DNA from: VRUE01 sp963788975
GTDB taxonomy: Bacteria; Actinomycetota; Thermoleophilia; Solirubrobacterales; 70-9
Assembly (NCBI GenBank): GCA_963788975.1
Contig: CAWBIJ010000004.1
Span: 1,562,421-1,626,420, forward strand
Length of the DNA: 64,000 nt
Direction of reading: 5' to 3'
A program made the translations under genes and the position numbers. Shown here piece after piece: positions 27,518 through 36,827 of this stretch; the stretch's first letter is position 1, and every line of letters starts with the position of its first letter. Under the pieces are notes generated by a model, which had not been told where the DNA came from, made no database searches, and saw nothing but the letters and a program-made list of their open reading frames with translations.

Positions 27518-28663
27518 GTGGAGCGTGAGCAGGTCGTAGTCGTCGGCGCCGGCCCGGCCGGGCTCGCGGCCGCGGCGATGCTCGAGCGGCGGGGCGTCAG
27601 CCCGCTGGTGCTGGAGCGCACCGACGAGGTCGGATCGAGCTGGCGCTCGCGATACGACAGCCTCCGTCTCAACACGCCCCGGCTCACTTCGACCCTGCCG
27701 GGATACCGGATGCCCCGCCGTTATGGACGCTGGCCAACCCGCGACGACATGGTCGAGTATCTGGAGGAGTACGCCTGCCGGCACCGGCTCCGCATCCAGT
27801 TCGGGACCGAGCTGAATCGGATCGAACGAGGGGAAAGCGACCAGGGCGCTTCCCGCTGGCTGCTCGACACCTCCAGCGGCGAGATCGCCACCGGCTTCGT
27901 GGTGCTCGCCACCGGCCACGACGCCGAGCCGAAGCTGCCGGACTGGCCAGGGCTGGAGGGGTTCACCGGCGAGCTGATCCACTCCTCCGCCTACAGGAAC
28001 CCCGAGCCGTTCAGAGGCAAGGACGTGCTCGTCGTCTCGGCGAGGAACACCGGCTCCGAGATCGCCTATGAGCTGGCGACGGCCGGTGGCTGCCGAGTCT
28101 GGACCTCGATGCGAACGCCGCCGAGCGTCTTCCCCCGCGAGTGGCTCGGATACCCGCTCAACTACTCGACCGTGCTGATGGAGACGCTGCCGAACGCGGT
28201 GCTCGACCGGGTCGGCTTCCTCATGCAGAGGCTGATCTATGGGGACCTCGCCAAGCACGGGATCCCGCGAGCGCCGCTCGGAGTTCAGAGCTCCACCAAG
28301 CAGCGGCACGTCTCGGCCCTGATCGACGCCGGTTTCGTCGAGGCTCTCGAGCAGGGCAAGCTGGAGCTGGTGAGCGCGGTCGAGCGCTTCGAGGGTTCCG
28401 AGGTGGTGCTCGCCGACGGAGAGCGCCTGCGGCCCCAGGCGGTGATCGCCGCCACCGGCTACGAGCGCAACCTGCCGCGCGTAATCGGCCACCTCGGCAT
28501 CCTCGGCGAGCACGGCGTGGCGACCCTGGACGGGAAGCAGGTCCGCGGCGAGCACCCGGCGGCGCCCGGCCTCTTCTTCACCGGCTACTACGCCAGCAGC
28601 GCCGGCCAGCTCCGCTTCATGCGCATCGACGGGCGCCGCATCGCCCGCCAGCTCGCCCCCTAG
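27518..28663 (+). CDS. FAD-dependent monooxygenase-like protein (FMO/BVMO group) with degenerate NADPH loop
   Basis: This 381-residue flavoprotein has an N-terminal FAD Rossmann motif VVVVGAGPAGLAAAAML and an FMO-like region (SSWRSRYDSLRLNTP...MPRRYGRWP). The ATG-like motif AVIAATGY and C-terminal GLFFTGYYASSAG are also present. The second dinucleotide loop, normally GxGNSG, reads VVSARNTGSEIA, replacing two glycines by Ser and Arg. NADPH binding may therefore be altered. The start is a GTG at 27,518, beginning right at the Rossmann strand. Substrate unknown. Another FMO lies at 62,643 with an intact second motif. Confidence 0.75.
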   Translation: MEREQVVVVGAGPAGLAAAAMLERRGVSPLVLERTDEVGSSWRSRYDSLRLNTPRLTSTLPGYRMPRRYGRWPTRDDMVEYLEEYACRHRLRIQFGTELNRIERGESDQGASRWLLDTSSGEIATGFVVLATGHDAEPKLPDWPGLEGFTGELIHSSAYRNPEPFRGKDVLVVSARNTGSEIAYELATAGGCRVWTSMRTPPSVFPREWLGYPLNYSTVLMETLPNAVLDRVGFLMQRLIYGDLAKHGIPRAPLGVQSSTKQRHVSALIDAGFVEALEQGKLELVSAVERFEGSEVVLADGERLRPQAVIAATGYERNLPRVIGHLGILGEHGVATLDGKQVRGEHPAAPGLFFTGYYASSAGQLRFMRIDGRRIARQLAP

Positions 28664-28685
28664 AATCCTCTCTCCTGACAGTCCC

Positions 28686-28772
28686 GGAGGGGTGCCGGAG
28701 TGGTTGAACGGGGCAGTCTCGAAAACTGTTGGCGTCGCAAGGCGCTCGTGGGTTCGAATCCCACCCCCTCCG
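28686..28772 (+). tRNA. tRNA-Ser (anticodon CGA)
   Basis: Acceptor ggagggg/cccctcc with discriminator G. The anticodon loop is ctCGAaa on stem gcagt/actgt, with a class II variable arm and T-arm gtgggttcgaatcccac. A ccttttctt stretch directly downstream may terminate the transcript. Confidence 0.95.
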
Positions 28773-28849
28773 CCTTTTCTTGCTCCTCGCAGTTTCTGTT
28801 CTAACCGCGCCTGGCGAAGGCGCGTGCGTGCGTATATCGCTTTCGTTCC

Positions 28850-28878
28850 TTGACAAAGCCGAACTCGTATGTTTATCT
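28850..28878 (+). promoter_or_regulatory. Sigma-70-type promoter upstream of the collagen-like gene
   Basis: TTGACA (28,850-28,855) and TTATCT (28,873-28,878) are separated by exactly 17 bases. Transcription would leave an untranslated leader of about 95 nt containing four spaced caggga units before the ribosome-binding site aggaga. Confidence 0.65.
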
Positions 28879-28979
28879 TGGCGCTGTCGCTTTAGGAACC
28901 CGAGCGTTAGGACAGGGAACCTGCTCGTTTTCCAGCGGCCAGGGACAACAAACAGGGACCACAGGGACAGGAGAGTTCA

Positions 28980-29837
28980 ATGTTCTCGACGCTGCGCAAC
29001 CGCTTCGGCATCCCGGGAGTCATCTCGGTCATCGCCCTCGTCTTCGCCATGTTCGGTGGCGCCTACGCCGCCAGCAACTCAGACGACGGCAGCGGCGCCA
29101 CTGCCTCGGCCAAGAAATCCACCAAAGGCCCACGCGGTCCCAGGGGTCCCAAAGGCGCGACGGGAGCAGCAGGTCCCGCCGGTCCTGCCGGAGCACCGGG
29201 CGCCAAGGGCGACGCTGGAGCACCGGGCGCCGCTGGCGAGAAAGGGGCAGTAGGTGCCGACGGAGCTGACGGCGCCGACGGCAAGACGGTCCTCAGCGGA
29301 ACCGCTACCCCGAACGCCGCGACTGGCACGATCGGTGATTTCTACATCGAGACCGACGTCAACAAAATGTACGGCCCCAAGGCTGCGTTCGGCCCCAACG
29401 GTGGCTGGGGAATCGGTACCGACCTCAAAGGCGAAGAAGGCTCGCCCTGGACCGAATTCGGCATCCTGCCCTCGGGCCAGACAGAGACCGGGACTTACGT
29501 GGTGTCCACCAATCCCGTGCTCTTCGAAGAAAGTTTCTTCACTAGTGCCCCAATCTCATTCCCCATTCCGGTCGAACCCGCACCCACCGGAGTTTTCGTG
29601 GAACTAGAAGAAGACAAATCCGCTGACGGTTGTCCTGGGTTCAGCCCCTCTGGTACTCCACTGGCAGACCCAGGCACCCTTTGCGTGTATCGGAAAGCAA
29701 AACTTCAGTCCACGAGTGGTTCTATAGCACCGCCTTCAACCGCTGGCACGGTCGTAACCTTTGAATGTAAAGGCTTCTTCGAAGCAGAATTCGCACCTTG
29801 CCTCAATCGAGGGGTTTGGGCAGTAACCGCCGAATAA
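28980..29837 (+). CDS. Secreted collagen-like protein
   Basis: The 285-residue protein has a signal peptide (residues 1-31, VISVIALVFAMFGGAYA) and an SDDGSG-rich spacer. An uninterrupted run of 18 Gly-X-Y triplets follows (Gly50 to Gly101), rich in Pro at X, Lys/Arg and Asp. The C-terminal domain of about 180 residues is Cys-containing, with DFYIETDVNKMYGP near residue 120, a segment also seen in phage tail-fibre-like proteins. A trimeric stalk with a globular head at the cell surface is likely. Codon choice in the C-terminal half is less GC-biased than in metabolic genes. A hairpin follows the stop. Confidence 0.82.
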   Translation: MFSTLRNRFGIPGVISVIALVFAMFGGAYAASNSDDGSGATASAKKSTKGPRGPRGPKGATGAAGPAGPAGAPGAKGDAGAPGAAGEKGAVGADGADGADGKTVLSGTATPNAATGTIGDFYIETDVNKMYGPKAAFGPNGGWGIGTDLKGEEGSPWTEFGILPSGQTETGTYVVSTNPVLFEESFFTSAPISFPIPVEPAPTGVFVELEEDKSADGCPGFSPSGTPLADPGTLCVYRKAKLQSTSGSIAPPSTAGTVVTFECKGFFEAEFAPCLNRGVWAVTAE

Positions 29838-29873
29838 GAGAACCGGAAGGCAATCCTTGTGGCGCACATCATG

Positions 29874-29910
29874 CACACCTGGGATGGCTCAGCTAGCCGT
29901 TTCAGGTGTG
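29874..29910 (+). terminator. Stem-loop between collagen-like and NHL/FnIII genes
   Basis: Outer arms cacacctg/caggtgtg (8 bp) enclose a second stem ggct/agcc. No T-run follows, so this is either a weak terminator or a processing site; the next ATG is at 29,947. Confidence 0.45.
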
Positions 29911-29946
29911 ACCAAGCTGCGAAAGCAACGAACGTGAGAGGGAGCA

Positions 29947-32900
29947 ATGAGTAAAGCCCGCTGCGTCAATGGTTTGCGTGTTCTGGGGTCCACCTTGGCA
30001 GTGCTCCTTGCGTCCCTGCTTCTCTTTGCGACTTCGGCTTCGGCCCTCGTTACCCGGTCACAGATTGCGGCCTTTGGTGAGGATGGCACCGCTGCCACGA
30101 CCTTTTCCACCGAAAAGCCAAAAATAGCCTTTAGGCAAGCAACTCGGGAGCTATTTGTTTTCGATGATGTGTCTAAGGCAATAAGCAAGTTCGATGTTTC
30201 TTCTCCGCCTGCGTTTTTGCCCGTGGGCGAATCCATTTCGCTTCCTGATGTGCCCATGTCTAATACAGGGCTCGCTGTCGATAACACCGCTCTTTCTTCT
30301 ACTGGGAACGTATATTTTTCGGCTTCAGGTGGTAGCCCGGAAGACCCTCACCTCGTCTATGGCTTTGATTCTGCCGGAGTCCCTCTAGGCGGCAATTTCC
30401 CTATCGATCCCACCGTCACTCCTGGTGCTCCAGTCGTTTCGTCCACACCAACTCTCTGTGGGCTTGCCGTAGATTCCTTGGGAAATCTCTTCGTTACCAC
30501 TTTCGGAACTCGCATTCTCAAGTACAACGCCGCAGGCATATTTCAATCTACCGTTGATACATCTGCGCAGGCGGGCGAATCGAATAGTCCCCCTCTGTCG
30601 CCCTGCAGCATCTCATTTGATTCAAACGACAACCTTTATGCTACTCATGGGAATTACAGAGGAAATACTTGGAAGTATGATGCCGCTAGCAACTACACTG
30701 TGGCGACGAAAGTTGACTTGACGGGACGTCGCAACGCAGTCAATGGCCTTACCGATCATGTCTTCATTAGTGATCCAGGTGAAGCCTTCAAAGTCACTCA
30801 GGCCACTATTAGGGAGTACGATTCCGTCGGTAACTTTTCGGCTGAGTTCGCTACTATGGCTTCGCCGGACGGATTCACGGGGATTGGTGGAATTGCACCA
30901 GACGCTTCAAACGACCACGTATTCGTCTTCGATGAAGTAAGCGATCAGATCCGGGTCTTCGGACCACTCTTGACGCTTCCTGACACAATCGTCGACCCGG
31001 TCTCATCCCTGACCAACACCTCTGCAACCTTCAACGGCACGATCAACCCGCGCGGCATCGCGCTCACCGACTGTCGCTTCGAGTACGTGACCGAGATCGC
31101 CTTCGGCGACGAAGGCTTCTTCGATCTCTCCTCAGGAGGTTCGGAGCCGTGTGCCCCCGCCTTCGGCTCGATTCCCGTCGATGAAAGCTTTCACGCCGTC
31201 AGTGCCTCGGTCAGTGGTCTGACCAGGAACACGGCCTACCGCTTCCGTCTCGTGGGAGCCAACGCGGATGGCTCTAACGCCGGCCCGAGTGGCAGCTTCA
31301 CCACCCCAGGCCCACCGGTCGTCGAGACCACCGGCTCGCCGGTGCGCACGGCTACCACCGCCCGGCTCGACTCCCGCGTCAACCCCAGCAATGAGCCCGC
31401 CACTTACTACTTCGAGTACGGCGACCAGGGCCCCTGCGACTCGAATCCCTGCACGGCGACAGAACCTCAGGCGATGGACTCCGGCAACGAAACCAAGCTG
31501 GTCTCCCAGCAGCTGGAGGGCCTCCAGCCCGACACCACCTACCACTACCGCGTGGTCGCCGATAACGGGAACCCCGAATCGCCCTCCTTCGGCGAGGACG
31601 AAACCTTCGCCACGTTTGCCTCCGATGAGCCGCTCTCCCACGGCAGCCTCCCTGGCCCGCCCGGCTCCGATCGCGCCTGGGAGCAGGTCAACTCGCCAAA
31701 TACTGGCGGCAACCCGATCGTCGACGCGCGCTTCATCTCCGATGGGGGAGACCGCGCCGTCTATGAGGTCGCTGGCGGCACGCCTCTCTCAGAGAGCGGC
31801 AACCTGCAAACCCCGCTCTTCGCCGAACGCACACCAACGGGCTGGCAGACGAAGAGGGTCTTCCCCAACCGCCAGCTGGCGCCGGAGAACCTCTGGTTTC
31901 CGCCGGGCGGTCGCGACGATCTCTCAGCCTTCGTCGCGCCGAACTTCCCCTCGACAGAAGCTGGGACCTTCGGTATCTGGAAGATGGGTCCAGACACCCC
32001 AGCGACGAAGCTCTACGGTGGCCCCATCTCGCACTGGGCACGTGTCCTGATGACCTCCGACGACGGGTCGCGTGTCGTTCTTGACGCTCAGCGGCTCACC
32101 CGACCCGGAGCATCCAGTGCCCCCCTCAAGGGCAAACCTCTACGACATCAGCTCCGGGCAGCCCAAGTTGATCAGCCTGCTTCCCGATGGGTCAGTGTTC
32201 GCCTGCGGGGCGATGGAAAGCCCGATCGGAAGAATACCGCGCTCTCCCCACTGGCTCTCCGCCGACGGCTCCCTAGCCTTCTTTCCCAACGACTGCGGCG
32301 GCCCCAAGATCATCTACATGCGCGACATTGGGGCCGAGGTGACGAGAGCGATCTCAAAAGGCCCCTGCGATGCGCATTTCATCAAGGCGACCCCCGGCGC
32401 CGCCTTTTTCTTCACGCGGGGCGATCTCGTCGCTGAGGACGAGAGCCCGAATGACTGCAGCGATCAAAACGCGGGAGACGTCTATCGCTACGACACCGAG
32501 AGCGGCGCCCTCGAGTGCATCACCTGCGTGAGCGAGCATCTCTCCGCCGCGGTGAGCTTTACCATCAATCCGAGTTTCATCAGCCAGGATATCGGCGTCG
32601 CAGGGGACGGCTCGCGTGTCTACTTCCGCTCCCGCAACCGCCTCCTCCCCGGCGCCGTCGCCAGCGGCGGCACCTACCGCGTTGAGGTCGCCAGCGGCGA
32701 TCTCGCCTACGTCGGCTATTTGGGGGAAGGGAATTTTTTCGTCGGCGACAACGAATGGAGCGCCGTCAGCCCCGACGGCACGGTCGTCCTTCTCCGGTCA
32801 GCAAACCCCAGCCTCGATGCTCTGGGCGGGCAGCGCAACGGCTCCACCGCTCAGCTCTACCGCTACGACGACCGGGATCGTTCTCTGGTCTGCGTCTCCT

Positions 32901-33535
32901 GCCCGGCGGATGGGTCGCTGCCCAAGGGCGAAGTTAACTTCGCCTCGGCACGGGCTGAGGGTCCGGGGGCGAACACCGGGCCGCTCAGCGAAGACGGCAA
33001 ACATGTCGTCTTCGCCACGCCGACCCCGCTTGCCTCGGCCGATCAGAACACAGCTGCCACCGGCAAGGACCCGAAGTCCGGCATCGATGTCTATGAGTGG
33101 CGCCAGGGTCGCCTATTCCTGATCAGCGACGGTCTCACCAACTGGCCGATAAACGCCGGCGGCGGTGTGCAGGCCCCCCAGGTCGCTGGCATCACGCCAG
33201 ACGGCCGTGACGTCTTCTTCACCGCCGCCGCCCAGTACACCCCGGACGCCCAAGACGCCTACAAGCGCCTCTATGACGCCCGCATCGGCGGCGGCTTCGA
33301 GTTCCCGCCGCCACCCAAGCCCTGCCCGCTGGAGATCTGCCAGGGCACCCCGAAGGGAGCGCCGGCGGACCTGCCCCCGGGCACCTCGGCCTTCCAGGGT
33401 CCGGGCTTCAAGCCGACACTGCCTCGCTGCCGCAAGCCCAAGGTGCGCCGCAAGGGCCGCTGCGTCGCCAAACGGCAGAGGCAGGCCAAATCCAGACAGC
33501 GAACCGCCAACCCGAAGCGGAGGGCCTCCCGATGA
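29947..33535 (+). CDS. Large secreted multidomain protein: NHL-like propeller, two FnIII domains, PD40 propeller (one frameshift)
   Basis: The signal peptide (LLASLLLFATSASA) is followed by an NHL/SMP-30-like propeller region over about residues 35-345. Two fibronectin III modules follow (SSLTNTSATFNGTINP... and the next with ATTARLDSRVNPS...YYFEYG). A PD40-like propeller then runs to the C terminus, which is a Lys/Arg tail with the pattern CRKPKVRRKGRCV. A single extra G near 32,090 (ctt-g-acg) splits the gene; removing it joins the halves as VVLTLSGSPDPEH. The corrected length is about 1195 residues. It is probably a cell-surface binding protein; no enzyme motif is seen. It overlaps the next gene by 4 bases. 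Confidence 0.7.
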
Positions 33536-36500
33536 GATTGCGACGCTCGGCCTCAGCTTTGGTTCTCTGCTGCCTGGGTTTGCTCGGCGCCGCCACTCCC
33601 GCCGCCGCGGCGCCGGTCTGGAACCTCGATCTTCACCACAACCAGACTCACTTCCCGCCGGGTGGCAAAGGCACCTACTGGTTCGACGTCAACAACGTCG
33701 GCAATGAGGACACCTCCGGCACGATCACGCTCAAAGTCACCCTGCCGCCGGGGATAACCCGCGAGTCGGTGACGCACGGCGTCGACGTAACTATCGAACC
33801 CCCGACAGTTTGGAGCTGTCCCGGCAAAGCCGGCGCCAGCTCTATCACCTGCACCAGCTCCAGCGTGATTCCACGCCACCACCTCAGCCGCACCCTCGTC
33901 CTCAACGTCGACGTCGCTCCCGACGCCGAAGGCAGCTCGCTGGCGATCGCCGAAATCAAAGGCGGCGGCGCGGCGGAAGCGCTGACGGTGGTCGAGCCCA
34001 CGCAGGTGAGCCCGACACCTGCGAGCTTCGGCGTCCTCGCCGAAAGCGTCATGCCGGACTTCTTCCAGAAGGACGGCCTCACGCCAGAACGCGAAGCCGG
34101 CGCCCATCCGGATCTCCTGGCCTTCCCATTCGATTTCAACTCGATCGAACTGCGACCGGAATTGCCGGTAGAGGCGGAAAGCATCCGTAACATCCAGGTC
34201 GACCTGCCGCCGGGTTTCCTCGGCAACCCCACAGCGGTCGGCGAGTGCACCCAGGCGGAGTTCACCATCGCTGCCTGCCCGCGCTCGAGCCAGGTCGGCA
34301 GGGAGGACCTGACTCTCTTCCCGCTCTCCGGCGGTGCGGGCGAATACTTCGTGGTTAGCGCGCCCGTCTTCAACCTCCTCCACCCTCGTGGCACGATCGC
34401 CGACCTCGGCTTCCAGTTCGCCGGCAACCCGGTTCACATCAAAGCCTCGCTCAACCCCGCAAACCGCTATGCGATCGCCTCGACCGTCGCCGACATCAAC
34501 GAATCGCTGCCTCCCTACAACCAGAAGCTGACGCTGTGGGGGGTGCCGGCGGACAGCGATCATGATTTCGAGCGCTGTGGAGTCATTCGCGACACCAGCG
34601 TCAAATGCCCCACCGACGCCCCCGTCCGCCCCTTCCTCTCCCTGCCCTCCCAGTGCGACGAAGACAACGCCTTCCGCCTGCACCACTACGACTCCTGGCA
34701 GAACACGGGGGTCTACGGCCCCGACATCGAGTACACGATGCCGGGCCGGATCACCGATTGCGACCTGCCCCGCTTCGACCCCTCGGTCGAGATCGAACCG
34801 ACCGGCAAGCAGGCCAACACGCCGACCGGCCTCGACGTCCACATCAAAGTCGCCCAGAATGAAAACCCAAACGCCCTGGCGACCCCGCCGGTGAAGCGCA
34901 CGGTGGTCACCCTGCCGGAGGGAATGAGCTTCTCGCCCTCCTTCGCCGACGGCCTCCAAAGCTGCACCCCCGCCCAGATCGGCCTCTTCACCAACAGCCC
35001 GGTCAAATGCCCAGACGCCTCGAGGATCGGCGAGGTCGAGCTCCACACCCCGCTGCTGCCCAAATCTGCGGAGGGCTCGATGTACCTGGCATCCCAGAAA
35101 GACAACCCCTTCAACTCGACCTTCGCCCTCTACATGGCGATCGAAGACACCGAAGAAAGAGGCGCCCTGGTCAAGATCCCGGGACGGATCGACGTCCATC
35201 CCGTCACCGGGCAGATCACCACGAGCTTCGACGACCTGCCGCAGTTCCCCTTCGATGACTTCACGCTGAAGTTCCGCTCGGGCCCGAGAGCTCCCCTGGT
35301 CAGCCCGCCGGCCTGCGGCAGCCACAAAATAGAGGTCGAAGTCGCCTCCTACGCGCAGCCGACCAAAGCGATCGATGCCTCCAACACCTACCAGGTCTCA
35401 GAAGGCCCGGGCGGCACTCCCTGCCCACCCGGTTCAGCCGGAAGGCCCTTCTCCCCGGAGTTCTCCGGCGGCACCCTCAACCCGGTAGCCGGCTCCTACT
35501 CGACCTTCCTCTTCCGCCTCTCCAGGGAGGACACAGAACAGGAGCTCTCCCAGGTCACCACGGTCCTGCCCCAGGGCCTGGTCGCCAAGATCGCCGGCAT
35601 CCCCTTCTGCCCCGAGGCGGCGATCGCCTCGATCTCAAAAGCCGAGGGAGCGGGCAAGGGCGAGCTCAGCAACCCCGCCTGCCCAGCTGCCTCTCAGATC
35701 GGCTCGATCTCAGCAGGACTGGGAGCGGGGCCAGGGCCCAACTACTTCGACGGCAAGGTCTACCTCGCCGGCCCATACAAGGGCGCTCCCCTCAGCCTCG
35801 CAGTCGTAGCCCCAGGCATCGCCGGCCCCTTCGACCTCGGAAACGTGGTGGTCAGGGCTGCGGTCCAGGTCAGCCCCGAGACCACCCAGGTAACGGCTGT
35901 CTCCGACCCCTTCCCGACGATCCTCCACGGGGTGATCCTCAGGGTCAGGGACGTGAGATTGAAAGTAGATCGCCCCCAGACCACGCTCAACCCGACTGGC
36001 TGCTCGCCCAAGTCGGTCGGCGGGCAGATCTCAGGCGTCGGCGGCAGCCTGCAGAGCACAGCAGACGATTCCCTCTTCAACACCTCGGTCCCCTTCCAGG
36101 TCGGTAGCTGCGAGGCACTCGCCTTCAAGCCCAAGCTCGCCTTCCGCCTCTTCGGCGGGACCAAACGAGGCGGCCACCCGAAGTTCAGGGCCATCTTGAA
36201 GATGCCCGAAGGAGGAGCAAACATCTCGAGCGCCTCAGTCGCCCTACCTCGTTCTGAGTTCCTCGACCAGGGCCACATCGGCACCGTCTGCACCAGGGTG
36301 CAGTTCAAAGCCGACGCCTGCCCGGCGGCCTCGATCTACGGAGCGGCAGAAGCTAAGACACCACTCCTCGACGAGCCACTCAAAGGCCTCGTCTACCTGC
36401 GCTCCTCCGATAACCCGCTACCCGACCTGGTTGCAGCACTCAGGGGCACGATCGACTTCAACCTCGTCGGCCGCGTCGACTCGGTCAGGGGCGGCATCCG

Positions 36501-36741
36501 CAACACCTTCGACTTCGTCCCCGACGCCCCGGTCGAAACCTTCACCCTGACGATGCAGGGCGGCAAGAAGGGGCTACTGATCAACAGCCGCAACCTCTGC
36601 AAACAGGTCTACCGGGCGACCGCCAAGTTCAATGCCCACAGCGGCGATGCGATCACCTTGCGGCCCCCGATGCAGAACAGCTGCAAGAAGGCGCGCAAAG
36701 GCAAACGAGCCAGGAGTACCGGGCACTCCCGCTCGCGCTGA
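33532..36741 (+). CDS. Large secreted beta-rich protein (1069 aa), unrecognised
   Basis: A signal peptide (ALVLCCLGLLGAATPAAA) leads into a DUF11-like beta-sandwich region near the N terminus, with VNNVGNEDTSGTITLKVTLPPG. Several long repeats share the layout 'LPPGFLGNPTAVGECTQAEF...CPRSSQVG' and recur as 'LPEGMSFSP...CTPAQIG', 'LPQGLVAKIAGIPFCPEA' and 'LPRSEFLDQGHIGTVCTRVQF'. I count four such modules, each with a paired-Cys signature. The C terminus is a basic tail (KKARKGKRARSTGHSRSR). The ATGA overlap with the preceding gene implies co-expression. The repeat architecture is clear; the function is not. Confidence 0.65.
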   Translation: MRLRRSASALVLCCLGLLGAATPAAAAPVWNLDLHHNQTHFPPGGKGTYWFDVNNVGNEDTSGTITLKVTLPPGITRESVTHGVDVTIEPPTVWSCPGKAGASSITCTSSSVIPRHHLSRTLVLNVDVAPDAEGSSLAIAEIKGGGAAEALTVVEPTQVSPTPASFGVLAESVMPDFFQKDGLTPEREAGAHPDLLAFPFDFNSIELRPELPVEAESIRNIQVDLPPGFLGNPTAVGECTQAEFTIAACPRSSQVGREDLTLFPLSGGAGEYFVVSAPVFNLLHPRGTIADLGFQFAGNPVHIKASLNPANRYAIASTVADINESLPPYNQKLTLWGVPADSDHDFERCGVIRDTSVKCPTDAPVRPFLSLPSQCDEDNAFRLHHYDSWQNTGVYGPDIEYTMPGRITDCDLPRFDPSVEIEPTGKQANTPTGLDVHIKVAQNENPNALATPPVKRTVVTLPEGMSFSPSFADGLQSCTPAQIGLFTNSPVKCPDASRIGEVELHTPLLPKSAEGSMYLASQKDNPFNSTFALYMAIEDTEERGALVKIPGRIDVHPVTGQITTSFDDLPQFPFDDFTLKFRSGPRAPLVSPPACGSHKIEVEVASYAQPTKAIDASNTYQVSEGPGGTPCPPGSAGRPFSPEFSGGTLNPVAGSYSTFLFRLSREDTEQELSQVTTVLPQGLVAKIAGIPFCPEAAIASISKAEGAGKGELSNPACPAASQIGSISAGLGAGPGPNYFDGKVYLAGPYKGAPLSLAVVAPGIAGPFDLGNVVVRAAVQVSPETTQVTAVSDPFPTILHGVILRVRDVRLKVDRPQTTLNPTGCSPKSVGGQISGVGGSLQSTADDSLFNTSVPFQVGSCEALAFKPKLAFRLFGGTKRGGHPKFRAILKMPEGGANISSASVALPRSEFLDQGHIGTVCTRVQFKADACPAASIYGAAEAKTPLLDEPLKGLVYLRSSDNPLPDLVAALRGTIDFNLVGRVDSVRGGIRNTFDFVPDAPVETFTLTMQGGKKGLLINSRNLCKQVYRATAKFNAHSGDAITLRPPMQNSCKKARKGKRARSTGHSRSR

Positions 36742-36793
36742 TGACCAACGCTTAGAAGCAACCACCCAAGACCAACCAGTCAAACCAGTCAGC

Positions 36794-36814
36794 CCCGGCG
36801 GCTCAGCCGCCGGG
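36794..36814 (+). promoter_or_regulatory. GC hairpin abutting a strong ribosome-binding site
   Basis: cccggcggc/gccgccggg forms a 9-bp stem ending two bases before the aaggaggt Shine-Dalgarno of the GTG at 36,828. It could separate the transcript from the upstream gene or protect a processed 5' end while leaving the site open. Confidence 0.4.
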
Positions 36815-36827
36815 CAAGGAGGTAGAA

